A stretch of 64,000 nucleotides of DNA from contig CBDIDG010000005.1 of NCBI GenBank assembly GCA_965277615.1, positions 1,798,001 through 1,862,000 of the forward strand. The letters are read 5' to 3'. Of this stretch, positions 36,232-43,131 are shown piece by piece. Position 1 is the first letter of the stretch. Each line of letters starts with the position of its first letter. The notes beneath the pieces are model-generated. The model saw only the letters and a program-made list of their open reading frames with translations. It had not been told where the DNA came from and made no database searches. Position numbers and translations under genes: made by a program. Source of the DNA: Bog-532 sp965277615 (GTDB taxonomy: Bacteria > Actinomycetota > Actinomycetes > Streptosporangiales > Streptosporangiaceae).

Positions 36232-36387
36232 ATGCAGCCGCCCGAAATCCGCGCCTTCGCCGTCTCGGGTCACGTCTACGACCTCCAGACCGGACTGGTC
36301 ACCACCATTGCCGGCCCATCACGGCCAGGGCAGGCCAGGGTGCCGCCCAGGGACTTGCGCGGGCGCGCCGGCCCGGCCCGAGGGTGA
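36232..36387 (+). CDS. Micro-ORF resembling beta-carbonic anhydrase C-terminus, copy 1
   Basis: A 51-residue frame whose first half, EIRAFAVSGHVYDLQTGLVTTI, resembles the last strand-turn of plant-type beta-carbonic anhydrases (GFVYDVxTGxL). The zinc-binding domain is absent. The second half is Arg/Pro/Gly-rich and looks non-conserved. The ATG has only a weak TCGGGG ribosome site. It is in the same frame as copy 2, 36 bases downstream, so a tandem duplication of a tail fragment is possible. Function unknown; it may be a remnant. Confidence 0.45.
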   Translation: MQPPEIRAFAVSGHVYDLQTGLVTTIAGPSRPGQARVPPRDLRGRAGPARG

Positions 36388-36423
36388 TCCTGAGGACAGT
36401 GCCAACGACAAGGAGAAGAAGTC

Positions 36424-36537
36424 ATGGGTCTCATCGATGAGGCGAATTCGCATCCATGGATCTCGCCCGATGTCCCGGTCCGGGGATTCGTCTATGACGT
36501 CAGCACCGGGCGGCTCAGCGAAGTGCTTCCCGGATGA
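36424..36537 (+). CDS. Micro-ORF resembling beta-carbonic anhydrase C-terminus, copy 2
   Basis: A 37-residue frame with a strong ribosome site (AAGGAGAAG) before ATG 36424. Its sequence (HPWISPDVPVRGFVYDVSTG, then RLSEV) matches the extreme C-terminal helix and strand of plant-type beta-carbonic anhydrases, yet there is no upstream remnant of the catalytic domain in any frame. Its stop overlaps the start of the next gene (ATGA at 36534-36537), so translation is coupled. The good ribosome site and coupling argue for a real small protein rather than decay. Confidence 0.6.
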   Translation: MGLIDEANSHPWISPDVPVRGFVYDVSTGRLSEVLPG

Positions 36538-36779
36538 CCGGCCAGCCAGACTCAGCCGCAGGGCTGAGCTTCGAGCGGGATGTCCGCCCCTTGTTCCGGG
36601 AAAAGGACCGCGACTCGATGCGCAGAGCCTTCGACCTCTGGTCCTACAGCGACGTCCAAGCGCACCAGGACGCCATCCTCCAGCGCCTCCGTGACGGCAC
36701 GATGCCCTGCGACGGGGCCTGGCCACCGGATCACGTCGCCGTCTTCCAGCAGTGGATCGCCAGCGGGTCGGCACCCTGA
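36534..36779 (+). CDS. Small conserved-looking protein, cytochrome-c-like fold without heme motif
   Basis: An 81-residue protein: FERDVRPLFREKDRDSMRRAFDLWSYSDVQAHQDAIL, then RLRDGTMPCDGAWPPDHVAVFQQWIASGSAP. The pattern of a first helix with DVRPLF and a final WI-SG helix is that of short c-type cytochrome-like domains, but no CxxCH is present, so heme attachment is unlikely. A single Cys lies in TMPCDG. It is translationally coupled to the carbonic-anhydrase-tail micro-ORF. Its role is unknown. Confidence 0.65.
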   Translation: MTGQPDSAAGLSFERDVRPLFREKDRDSMRRAFDLWSYSDVQAHQDAILQRLRDGTMPCDGAWPPDHVAVFQQWIASGSAP

Positions 36780-36865
36780 GGCATGTCCGTTTCGTTCAAG
36801 ACCCCTTGGTCCCGGGCACTGATCATGGTCTGGAGGACACCGACCAGAGAATGAGGAACTCGACC

Positions 36866-37306
36866 ATGAAGCCGCGCATCCACGTCATCACCCTCGCGGT
36901 AGCTGACCTCGATCGGGCCCTGGCGTTCTACCGTGACGGGCTGGGCTTTCCGACCAAGGGCCTGATCGGTACCAAGTTCACCGGGGACGAGACCACTCCC
37001 AACGGGACCACGGCGGTGTTCAGCCTCGACGGCGGGCTCATGCTGTCCATCTATCCGCGCTCCGAGCTGGCCAAAGACGCCGGGATCCCACCGAGCGCAG
37101 GGAAAACCGGCGAGTTGAGCATCGGGCACGTGGTGGCCACCCGGGCCGAGGTCGACGAGGTCATCGCCCAGGCCCGAGCGGCCGGAGCCAGTGTCACCGA
37201 GTCACCGCACGACCGGCCGTGGGGCATCTACTCGGGCTACTTCCACGACCCCGACGGCCACCTGTGGGAGATCATCTGGAACCCCGCGCTGGACCTAGCC
37301 CTTTGA
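36866..37306 (+). CDS. VOC-family (glyoxalase/bleomycin-resistance fold) protein
   Basis: A 146-residue protein with two beta-alpha-beta-beta-beta modules. The first begins HVITLAVADLDRALAFYRDGLGF and the second IGHVVATRAEVDEVIAQARAAGASV, ending SGYFHDPDGHLWEIIWNP. The His at the first strand and the Glu of LWEI match metal-binding positions of the superfamily. Possible roles include dioxygenase, glyoxalase or ligand-sequestering resistance protein; none can be chosen. ATG 36866 is preferred to earlier codons because the fold begins at RIHVITL. It is convergent with the ABC1 kinase gene, 10 bases apart. Confidence 0.88.
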   Translation: MKPRIHVITLAVADLDRALAFYRDGLGFPTKGLIGTKFTGDETTPNGTTAVFSLDGGLMLSIYPRSELAKDAGIPPSAGKTGELSIGHVVATRAEVDEVIAQARAAGASVTESPHDRPWGIYSGYFHDPDGHLWEIIWNPALDLAL

Positions 37307-37316
37307 CCGGTAGCCA

Positions 37317-38819
37317 CTAGCCCTTTGATCCGGCGGCCAGCAGCGCTCGGCTGCGCCGGCTCCCATCGCGGAACCCGGGGGAGTAGGCCAGGTGGAAGGC
37401 GCGGGTGGGCACCGTCGCGCCCAGCTGGGCGAACAGCCCGGCACCGGCCAGGGTCGCCCGCCAGACGAGCGCGTACTCCGGGGGCGGCGTCAGGTTGCGT
37501 ACCGCGGGGCCGAAGCGCGGCTCGCCGAAGTGGGCCATCGCCCCGCGCAGCCAAGACCGGGAGTAGGTGAAGCTTTCGGCGGCCGCGGTGGCCACGATGG
37601 GCTGCAGCAGCTCGACGATCAGCCGCGGATCGACCTCCGCGCCGGCCGCGAGGGCACCGGTCTGCCGGGCCAGGCTGACCGCTGTGGCCCCGTCGCCGGC
37701 GATCACCGCGGCGGCGAGCTCGCCGAACGGCACCGGGATGCCGCCTGGGGTGGCGGCGACCGCGCCGAAGTCGAGCATGCCGAGCCGGCCGCCGGGCAGC
37801 AGCAGGAAGTTACCCGGATGCAGGTCGGCGTGCATCCAGCCCGTGCAGGCGGCCGGCGCGAAGATGGCGTGCGAGAGCAGCCGGGCGGCCCGGGCGGCCG
37901 CGTCGGCGTGGTCGAGCTCGCGCCAGCCTGCCGGAAGCAGATCGGTGCGCCCGTCCAGCAGGGTGGACAGGCTCACTCCCTCGAGCCAGCCGGTGATCAG
38001 TACCCGTGGTGCCGCCAGGTAGACGGGCGGGACGATGACCTCGGTGCGGCCGGGCGGCTCGGGTGCACCGGCCGCCCCCGCTGCGGCCAGGGCCAGCGGG
38101 ACGTGCTGGGTGAACGCGGCCGCCACCTCGGCCTGGACGCGGCCCTCGCGGACGTAATCCAGCTCCTCGACGACCCGGCGGGCCAGCTCGTCGGCCAGTC
38201 CTGACACTTTCAGGCCGCTGACCCGGCCCATGCCCCGGGCCAGCAGCCGACCCTGGCGCAGGTCCGAGCGCAACGCCCGGCCGACCCCCGGGTACTGCAC
38301 TTTGACGGCCACCTCGACGATCTGGCCGTCGTCGTCCCGCCATCGTCCGCGGTGCACCTGGCCGATCGAGGCGGCCGCGGCGGGCGTGTCCTCGAAGCTC
38401 ACCAGCCGGTCCGGCCAGCCGGGCCCGTAGGTCGCGGACAGGTCGGCGGCGACGATCCGGCGGGCGACGTCGCCGGGCATGGCCGGTGCCGCGTCGGTGA
38501 GCCGCCGCAGAGCCGACCGGTAGGGTGCCGCGGCCTCCTCGGGCATCGCCGCCTCGAACACGGCCATCGCCTGCCCGAGTTTCGCCGCGCCGCCCTTGAG
38601 CTCACCCAGGGTGGTGAACACCTGTTCCGCGGTACGCGCCGCGATCTGGTCCCGGGAGGTCCGCGACAGACGGCTGGCGGCGGCCGCGGTCCGCGCGGCG
38701 TGCCGCAGCGGCAGCGCGGCTAGCCGGCTGGTACGCCGGAGCGCGCCGGTCGGCAGGACCGGCCGCTCCCAGGCCCCGGCTGATTCGGTTTCTTGCTGGC
38801 CCGGCTGACCGTAGGTCAT
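37317..38819 (-). CDS. ABC1/AarF/UbiB-family atypical kinase
   Basis: A 500-residue protein with all signature motifs of UbiB-type kinases: KLGQ near 80-83, the Ala-rich AAASIGQVHRG loop near 148-158, the Lys of EVAVKVQYPG near 173, the catalytic HADLHPGNFLLL and the metal-binding DFG of MLDFGAVA. The family acts on membrane lipids or quinone biosynthesis, with ATPase activity. AAGGAGG precedes the ATG. A perfect 27-bp BlaI-type dyad lies 35-61 bases upstream of the start, identical in its arms to the one before the secreted protein at 43168, so it probably belongs to the BlaI regulon of this locus. Confidence 0.92.
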   Translation of the reverse strand: MTYGQPGQQETESAGAWERPVLPTGALRRTSRLAALPLRHAARTAAAASRLSRTSRDQIAARTAEQVFTTLGELKGGAAKLGQAMAVFEAAMPEEAAAPYRSALRRLTDAAPAMPGDVARRIVAADLSATYGPGWPDRLVSFEDTPAAAASIGQVHRGRWRDDDGQIVEVAVKVQYPGVGRALRSDLRQGRLLARGMGRVSGLKVSGLADELARRVVEELDYVREGRVQAEVAAAFTQHVPLALAAAGAAGAPEPPGRTEVIVPPVYLAAPRVLITGWLEGVSLSTLLDGRTDLLPAGWRELDHADAAARAARLLSHAIFAPAACTGWMHADLHPGNFLLLPGGRLGMLDFGAVAATPGGIPVPFGELAAAVIAGDGATAVSLARQTGALAAGAEVDPRLIVELLQPIVATAAAESFTYSRSWLRGAMAHFGEPRFGPAVRNLTPPPEYALVWRATLAGAGLFAQLGATVPTRAFHLAYSPGFRDGSRRSRALLAAGSKG

Positions 38820-38853
38820 CGTGGCCGCCCTCCTTCTGATTCAGCTTCACTGT

Positions 38854-38880
38854 TCGTCTACTAACACGCTTAGTAGACGA
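38854..38880. promoter_or_regulatory. BlaI-type operator A (ABC1 kinase)
   Basis: Arms TCGTCTACTAA and TTAGTAGACGA are perfect over 11 bp with spacer CACGC. It lies 35 bases upstream of the kinase start. Same arms as the site at 43121-43147. Confidence 0.85.
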
Positions 38881-39009
38881 GAAGTGTTCAGCCGGAGGCG
38901 ATTAACTTTGGCTGGCGCCAAGGCGGACGGTCGCAGCGGTAGGGACGCCCGGACGGTTGAGCCGCCCCGGGTTTCTTGGAGGCCATGACTTCTGGGAAAG
39001 TTGGGGCTC

Positions 39010-39330
39010 ATGGTGTCACGGAAGCAGCACCCCGCTGAGCTGCGGGAACGTGCGGTGGCGATGGTCTTCGAGCTGCGGGCGGAGTCGGGGAATTCCCGCG
39101 GGACGCTTGCCCGGGTGGGCGAGCGTCTCGGCATAAATCCCGAGACTTTGCGGAACTGGGTCGAGCGGGCGGAAATCGACGGCGGTCAGCGTCCGGGCAC
39201 GACGACTGATGACAAGAAGCGGATCGCGGAGCTGGAAAGGGAGAACCGCGAGCTGCGGCGGGCGAATGAGATCCTGAAGGCGGCGAGTGCTTATTTCGCC
39301 CGGGAACTCGACCCCCGGTATCCGCGCTAG
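39010..39330 (+). CDS. IS3-family transposase OrfA
   Basis: A 106-residue helix-turn-helix protein (HPAELRERAVAMVFELRAE, then GTLARVGERLGINPETLRNWVERAE), with a leucine-zipper-like KRIAELERENRELRRANEILKAASAYFARE at the end, typical of IS3 OrfA. It binds the terminal repeats. ATG 39010 is preferred to TTG 39001. It ends at 39330 in a different frame from OrfB; the -1 frame is open from about 39264, and the CCCCC run at 39312-39316 is a plausible slippage site to make the OrfAB transposase. Confidence 0.9.
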   Translation: MVSRKQHPAELRERAVAMVFELRAESGNSRGTLARVGERLGINPETLRNWVERAEIDGGQRPGTTTDDKKRIAELERENRELRRANEILKAASAYFARELDPRYPR

Positions 39331-39365
39331 TCGAGTTCATCGATTCGCATAAGGACCGGTTCGGA

Positions 39366-40226
39366 GTGGAACCGGCCTGCGCGGTCCTGGAGATTGCGCC
39401 GTCCACTTATTATGCGGCGAAAAAGAGAGAGGAGAGGCCGCCGGCGCGAGATGCCCGGGATGACGAGCTGAAGAAGGAGATCGTGCGCGTCTGGAAGGGG
39501 AAAGGCCGCGGGGTTTACGGTGCGCGGAAAGTATGGCGCGAATTGATCCGGGAGGGAGTTGACGTGGCGAGGTGCACGGTCGAGCGGCTGATGCGCGAGC
39601 TTGGGATTGCCGGTGTGTCGGCCAGGCGGAAGAGGCCGCGGACGACGGTCCCGGCCGGGCCGGGGCATGAGCGGCCGTCTGACCTGCTGGAGCGGGACTT
39701 TACCGCGCCCGCGCCGAACCGGCGCTGGGTTGCCGATATTACCTATGTTGAGACGGCCGGCGGTTTCGTGTATGCCTCGTTCATTCTCGATTTGTTCTCG
39801 CGGAAGATTGTCGGCTGGCAGGTTTCGGATTCGCTCCGGGCGGAGCTTGCCCTCGACGCGCTGGAAATGGCGATCTGGTCGCGTGGTGACCGGATCGGCG
39901 GGAACCTTGTTCATCATTCCGACCGCGGCGCGCAGTACACGTCGATCCGGTATGCCGAGCGGCTCGGCGAGATCAGAGCGGTCCGCTCGGTAGGCCGCAA
40001 GGGAGATTCCTATGACAATTCAGCTGCGGAGGCACTGAACAGTCTTTACAAGAAAGAGCTAATCGAGCGGGAAGGTCCGTGGGCAGGGATGGCCGATGTC
40101 ATGCTCGCGACCCTGGAATGGGTGGCCTGGTATAACCGGGAAAGGCTGCACTCTACCTGCGGGTACGTTCCGCCCGAAGAATTCGAGGAAAGCTACTACT
40201 CGCATCAGGAAAACCTGGTAAATTAA
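39366..40226 (+). CDS. IS3-family transposase OrfB (DDE integrase)
   Basis: A 286-residue integrase region. The DDE triad is visible in WVADITYVE, VHHSDRGAQYTS and the Glu of SAAEALNSLYKKELIE, with the final W-YN-ERLH motif. The frame is open upstream of this start through VEFIDSHKDRFGVEP, typical of OrfB, so translation most likely enters by -1 frameshifting from OrfA. The element looks complete and could be active. Confidence 0.92.
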   Translation: MEPACAVLEIAPSTYYAAKKREERPPARDARDDELKKEIVRVWKGKGRGVYGARKVWRELIREGVDVARCTVERLMRELGIAGVSARRKRPRTTVPAGPGHERPSDLLERDFTAPAPNRRWVADITYVETAGGFVYASFILDLFSRKIVGWQVSDSLRAELALDALEMAIWSRGDRIGGNLVHHSDRGAQYTSIRYAERLGEIRAVRSVGRKGDSYDNSAAEALNSLYKKELIEREGPWAGMADVMLATLEWVAWYNRERLHSTCGYVPPEEFEESYYSHQENLVN

Positions 40227-40325
40227 TCATACCGGCAAGAAAGTGCCTCCAAATTTGCCGGGGCGGTCCAGGTCGTCGCGGGCTGGTGCCGAGGCGGGCG
40301 GCCCGGCCGTGCTCACCGACCGGGC

Positions 40326-41276
40326 TCAGGCGCCTGGGACGCGTCCCAGTACCAGCGCGACTGCGGCCGGGGCCAGCGCGAGCAGTACCGGGGCCAGTAC
40401 GAGTGCGGCCACGGCCGCGCGCAGCAGGTGGCGGCGGGCCGGCCCCAGCGGTGGTTCGGCCGGTCCCAGCAGCCGGTGGATCCGCCCCACCGCGTCGGTG
40501 GCGGCGGCGGCCAGGCCCGCGGCAGGCGCGGCGGGCGTGGCCAGGATGACCAGGGCGGTGGCCAGCGGGCCCGGATCGGAGGAGCGCAGCGCCGTGTCGT
40601 CGGCGTGCATCTCGGCCAGCCGCGTGACCTGCTCGTCCGCAGCGCGCATGAGCGGCAGGAACGGCAGCACCTGCCGGGCGATCGCGGCCATGGCCACCAG
40701 GCGGTGATGGCGCCCGGCCAGGTGCGCCCGCTCGTGGGCCAGGACCGCGTCCAGCTGGGCCGGGTCCAGCGCCTGCAGCGCGCCGGTGGTCACGACCACC
40801 GTGGGCTGCGGGCCGGCCACGCAGTAGGCGGCGGGCTGGGGGTGGTCCACCAGGGTGGCCCCCAGGGCCGGCTCGGGCCGCCCGATCAACCGGGCGGTCT
40901 GCGCGTGCTGCTGGGCCTGCTGCCGGACGGCGCGCACGTGGGTCACGGTGGTGAGCGCCGTGCGGGCCACGACAGCGCCGCTGAGGGTCAGGCCGAGCCC
41001 AGCCGCGGCGGCACCTCCCGGGGTGGCGTACAGGTCGCGCAGCCGGATCACGCAGGCCCCGATCACATAACTCAGCCCCCCGCCGAGGGCGGTGGTGTGC
41101 ACCGCCAGCGTGAGACCGGCCAGCCCGAGCGCGGCCAGGACCGACCAGGCTGCGGCCAGGTAGGTGAGGATGGCCAGCAGCGGCGCCCGCGAGATCCAGC
41201 GGGCCCGGCCGAGCATCCTCGAGCTCAGCGTGCCGACGAAGGCCGCGTAGGCCAGCAGCACGGCCCCGATGGTCAC
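40326..41276 (-). CDS. M56-family membrane metallopeptidase (BlaR1-like, no sensor domain)
   Basis: A 316-residue membrane protease. Hydrophobic segments at about 1-17, 33-60, 90-110 and 290-312 surround a cytoplasmic zinc site: HERAH at 181-185 (HExxH) with a third ligand candidate in the EMHADDTAL helix near 218. The extracellular penicillin-binding sensor of BlaR1/MecR1 is missing. In related systems the protease cleaves or triggers cleavage of BlaI. Its GTG start overlaps the blaI stop (GTGA at 41273-41276), so the pair is coupled. The signal it senses is unknown. Confidence 0.88.
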   Translation of the reverse strand: MTIGAVLLAYAAFVGTLSSRMLGRARWISRAPLLAILTYLAAAWSVLAALGLAGLTLAVHTTALGGGLSYVIGACVIRLRDLYATPGGAAAAGLGLTLSGAVVARTALTTVTHVRAVRQQAQQHAQTARLIGRPEPALGATLVDHPQPAAYCVAGPQPTVVVTTGALQALDPAQLDAVLAHERAHLAGRHHRLVAMAAIARQVLPFLPLMRAADEQVTRLAEMHADDTALRSSDPGPLATALVILATPAAPAAGLAAAATDAVGRIHRLLGPAEPPLGPARRHLLRAAVAALVLAPVLLALAPAAVALVLGRVPGA

Positions 41277-41653
41277 TTGGTCTCGCCCGGCCCGGCCGCA
41301 GGACGCGCCTGATCGAGCGCCTGCTGCAACAGCTCGGCATCATGCGGGCTCATCTGGAGCACGAAGTGGGCCAGGGCCGTGCGCCGGTCCGGGTTGGAGC
41401 CCAACGCATCGCTCATCAGCTCCACGGTGTACGCGGAACGGGAGCGGGAGGGCTCGTAGCGCCAGGCCCGGCCGTCTTTCTCCCGTCGCAGCCAGCCCTT
41501 GCGGTGCAGGTTCTCCATCACCGTCATCACGGTGGTGTAGGCCAGGGGCCGGGCGGGGCGCAGATCCTCGACCACCTCGCGGACCAGGGCCGGCCTGCCC
41601 CATTCCCACAGCCGGTCCATGATCGCCGCTTCCAGCTCACCCAGCTGACGCAT
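41273..41653 (-). CDS. BlaI/MecI/CopY-family repressor
   Basis: A 126-residue winged-helix repressor: MRQLGELEAAIMDRLWEWGRPALVREVVEDL, the recognition helix region RPLAYTTVMTVMENLHRKGWL and the wing RREKDGRAWRYEPSRSRSAYT, then a dimerisation helix LAHFVLQMSPHDAELLQQAL. BlaI dimers bind dyads and are inactivated by proteolysis in the dimerisation arm. ATG 41653 follows GGAG. It is coupled to the M56 gene. Dyads of one type lie before itself (41697), the ECF sigma gene, the ABC1 kinase and the secreted protein, so it is the likely regulator of all of these. Confidence 0.9.
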   Translation of the reverse strand: MRQLGELEAAIMDRLWEWGRPALVREVVEDLRPARPLAYTTVMTVMENLHRKGWLRREKDGRAWRYEPSRSRSAYTVELMSDALGSNPDRRTALAHFVLQMSPHDAELLQQALDQARPAAGPGETK

Positions 41654-41696
41654 CCTCGGCTCCGCCTCTAGTCGGGCCGGCGGTCCTCCCGCCTTG

Positions 41697-41717
41697 CCTA
41701 CTAATACGGATAGGATA
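41697..41717. promoter_or_regulatory. BlaI-type operator B, degenerate (blaI autoregulation)
   Basis: CCTACTAA is followed by TACGG and ATAGG, so one half-site is intact and the other is weak. It lies 44 bases upstream of the blaI start. Confidence 0.5.
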
Positions 41718-41815
41718 AGCAACCGGATTGCCCGCCAGGCCGCTATCTTTCTCGCAGGGTAGGTAGGCCTCGCCCCGATCGTCGATATTTTCGCTCCAGG
41801 GCCAATCCCGCGACA

Positions 41816-41836
41816 CCTACTAAGCGTATTAGTAGG
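41816..41836. promoter_or_regulatory. BlaI-type operator C (ECF sigma gene)
   Basis: CCTACTAA and TTAGTAGG are perfect 8-bp arms around GCGTA. The dyad ends one base before the ATG of the sigma factor gene, so repressor binding would cover the start codon region. Confidence 0.85.
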
Positions 41837-41837
41837 C

Positions 41838-42440
41838 ATGTCTGTCACTCACGATGCTGCCCCCGGCGAGCTGGCCGAGGATGCCGACGCCGCGTTGCGC
41901 CAGCTGTACACCCGGTACGCCAAGCCCCTGCACCGGTACGCCGAACGGTTCGGTCCCGACCTGGCCAGCGCCGATGACATCGTCCAGGAAACGTTCATCC
42001 GGGCCTGGCGGCACCTGCCGCAGCTTGGCCCCGACGACCAGTTGGTCGGGCCCTGGCTGTACCGGGTGGCGCGCAACTTGCTGATCGACGCCAACCGGCG
42101 GGCCCGGTCGCGACCGGTCACGGTGGAGGCTCGCGCCGACCTGGACCTCCGCGCCGATGACGAGTTCGACCAGGTCATGGACCGGGAACTGGTGGCCGAC
42201 GCCCTGCAGAAGCTGTCCCCGGCGCACCGGATGGTGCTGGTCGAGACCTTCTACCGCGGTGGTACCACGGCGATGGTGGCGCGCCAGCTCGGGATACCGC
42301 ACGGCACAGCCAGGTCCCGGCTGCACTACGCCCTGGACGCGCTCCGCGAGCAGCTGCTGAACAACGCGCTCAGCGAGCATCGGCAAGACCCGGGCCGACC
42401 GCAGTCCCACCCGGGCCGACCGCAGTCCCGCGCCGCCTAA
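41838..42440 (+). CDS. ECF-type RNA polymerase sigma factor
   Basis: A 200-residue sigma-70 factor with only regions 2 and 4. Region 2: RYAKPLHRYAERFGPDLASADDIVQETFIRAWRHL and WLYRVARNLLIDANRR. Region 4: ALQKLSPAHRMVLVETFYRGGTTAMVARQLGIPHGTARSRLHYAL. The tail repeats PGRPQS twice (in-frame duplication at the DNA level). No anti-sigma factor gene is adjacent. The ATG sits directly against BlaI operator C without a ribosome site, so the mRNA may be leaderless. Its stop overlaps the next gene (TAATG). It may relay BlaI derepression to further promoters. Confidence 0.92.
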   Translation: MSVTHDAAPGELAEDADAALRQLYTRYAKPLHRYAERFGPDLASADDIVQETFIRAWRHLPQLGPDDQLVGPWLYRVARNLLIDANRRARSRPVTVEARADLDLRADDEFDQVMDRELVADALQKLSPAHRMVLVETFYRGGTTAMVARQLGIPHGTARSRLHYALDALREQLLNNALSEHRQDPGRPQSHPGRPQSRAA

Positions 42441-42964
42441 TGAGCCGCCGCAGCCTGATGACTGGCCAGCTGCCCGGGGGGCCGGTCGCCGCTACCGGCC
42501 AGGGGATGGCAACCGGCCTCCCGGGTGGCCTGCCAGGCCGGCGTGTGATCGCCGTGCTGCTGCTGGCCGCGGCGACTCTGGACCTGGCCCGGTGTGGCGT
42601 CGCGATGGTGTCGGCCCGGGACGCCGGGGCGACGGCCGGGCTGGTCGTAGCGGGCGTCGCCGCGGCCGGGCTGAGCCTGCGGACCGCGCATGCGTGCGAG
42701 AGCCGCCGGCGCTGGGCGGCGTGGGCGGCCCTGCTCATCGGGGCCGCCTCCGGACCGCAAGCTGCCGTGGCCGGCTTTCACTCCCCTTACACGATCGTTG
42801 ATACGGCCACCGCCGCCCTCGGGGTGCTGCTGGCCGTGGCCGTCCTAGCCACCGCCGGCCGGTGCTCGCCGGCCCGGCCGGTCCCCGGAGCCTCGTGCAC
42901 CAGCGGCGGCCATCCCGACGCCGGGTGTGACGGACGCCTCACCCCGCCCACGCCCTCCCGCTGA
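42440..42964 (+). CDS. Small membrane protein coupled to the ECF sigma factor
   Basis: A 174-residue protein with three or four hydrophobic segments (VIAVLLLAAATLDLARCGVAMVS, AGATAGLVVAGVAAAGLSL, AAWAALLIGAASG, ALGVLLAVAVLATAG) and a Cys/Pro-rich tail (CSPARPVPGASCTSGG). Its ATG overlaps the sigma factor stop by one base, so it is translated with it. It lacks a zinc-finger anti-sigma (ZAS) HxxxCxxC motif, yet its position is that of an anti-sigma factor. Function unknown; an unconventional membrane anti-sigma role is speculation. Confidence 0.7.
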   Translation: MSRRSLMTGQLPGGPVAATGQGMATGLPGGLPGRRVIAVLLLAAATLDLARCGVAMVSARDAGATAGLVVAGVAAAGLSLRTAHACESRRRWAAWAALLIGAASGPQAAVAGFHSPYTIVDTATAALGVLLAVAVLATAGRCSPARPVPGASCTSGGHPDAGCDGRLTPPTPSR

Positions 42965-42975
42965 ACGGGAAGAAT

Positions 42976-42994
42976 CTACTAAGCGTTTTAGGAG
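42976..42994. promoter_or_regulatory. BlaI-type operator D
   Basis: CTACTAA and TTAGGAG flank GCGTT; the right arm differs from the consensus by one base. It lies behind the membrane-protein gene and 11 bases before the start of a possible micro-ORF (43006). Confidence 0.65.
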
Positions 42995-43005
42995 TCGAGC
43001 GTAAC

Positions 43006-43131
43006 ATGTTCGCCGGCTCGCTCGGGCATCAGCTGTCCCCAGAGCTGAAAATGTCCAGGCCGCAGAGCCGGGAGCGAGTGAAAAAGTTGTCGAACTTTCT
43101 TGTTCCACGCCAATCCAATCTCGTCTACTAA
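43006..43131 (+). CDS. Possible micro-ORF between two BlaI-type operators
   Basis: A 41-residue basic frame (MFAGSLGHQLSPELKMSRPQ...) preceded by AGGAG at 42990-42994. Its stop codon falls inside operator E. The arrangement operator D, ribosome site, short frame, operator E copies that of the next gene. AAAGTT-GTCG-AACTTT (43083-43098) inside it is a further dyad. It is lower in GC than neighbours. It could equally be an untranslated leader. Confidence 0.25.
   Translation: MFAGSLGHQLSPELKMSRPQSRERVKKLSNFLVPRQSNLVY

Larger units (their letters stand above)
38958..40270 (+). mobile_element. IS3-family insertion sequence, 1,313 bp, intact
   Basis: The left end TGAGCCGCCCCGG...TTGGAGGC matches the complement of the right end (TGGACCGCCCCGG...TTGGAGGC). 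GGT is duplicated on both sides (38955-38957 and 40271-40273), the 3-bp target size of IS3 elements. It holds overlapping orfA and orfB. It lies between the ABC1 kinase promoter region and the 3' end of the M56 gene and breaks no recognisable gene. Confidence 0.9.

Noticed and set aside
40326..41276. BlaR1 beta-lactam sensor
   Set aside because: Only the M56 peptidase with membrane helices is present; the penicillin-binding domain with its SxxK and KTG motifs is absent.
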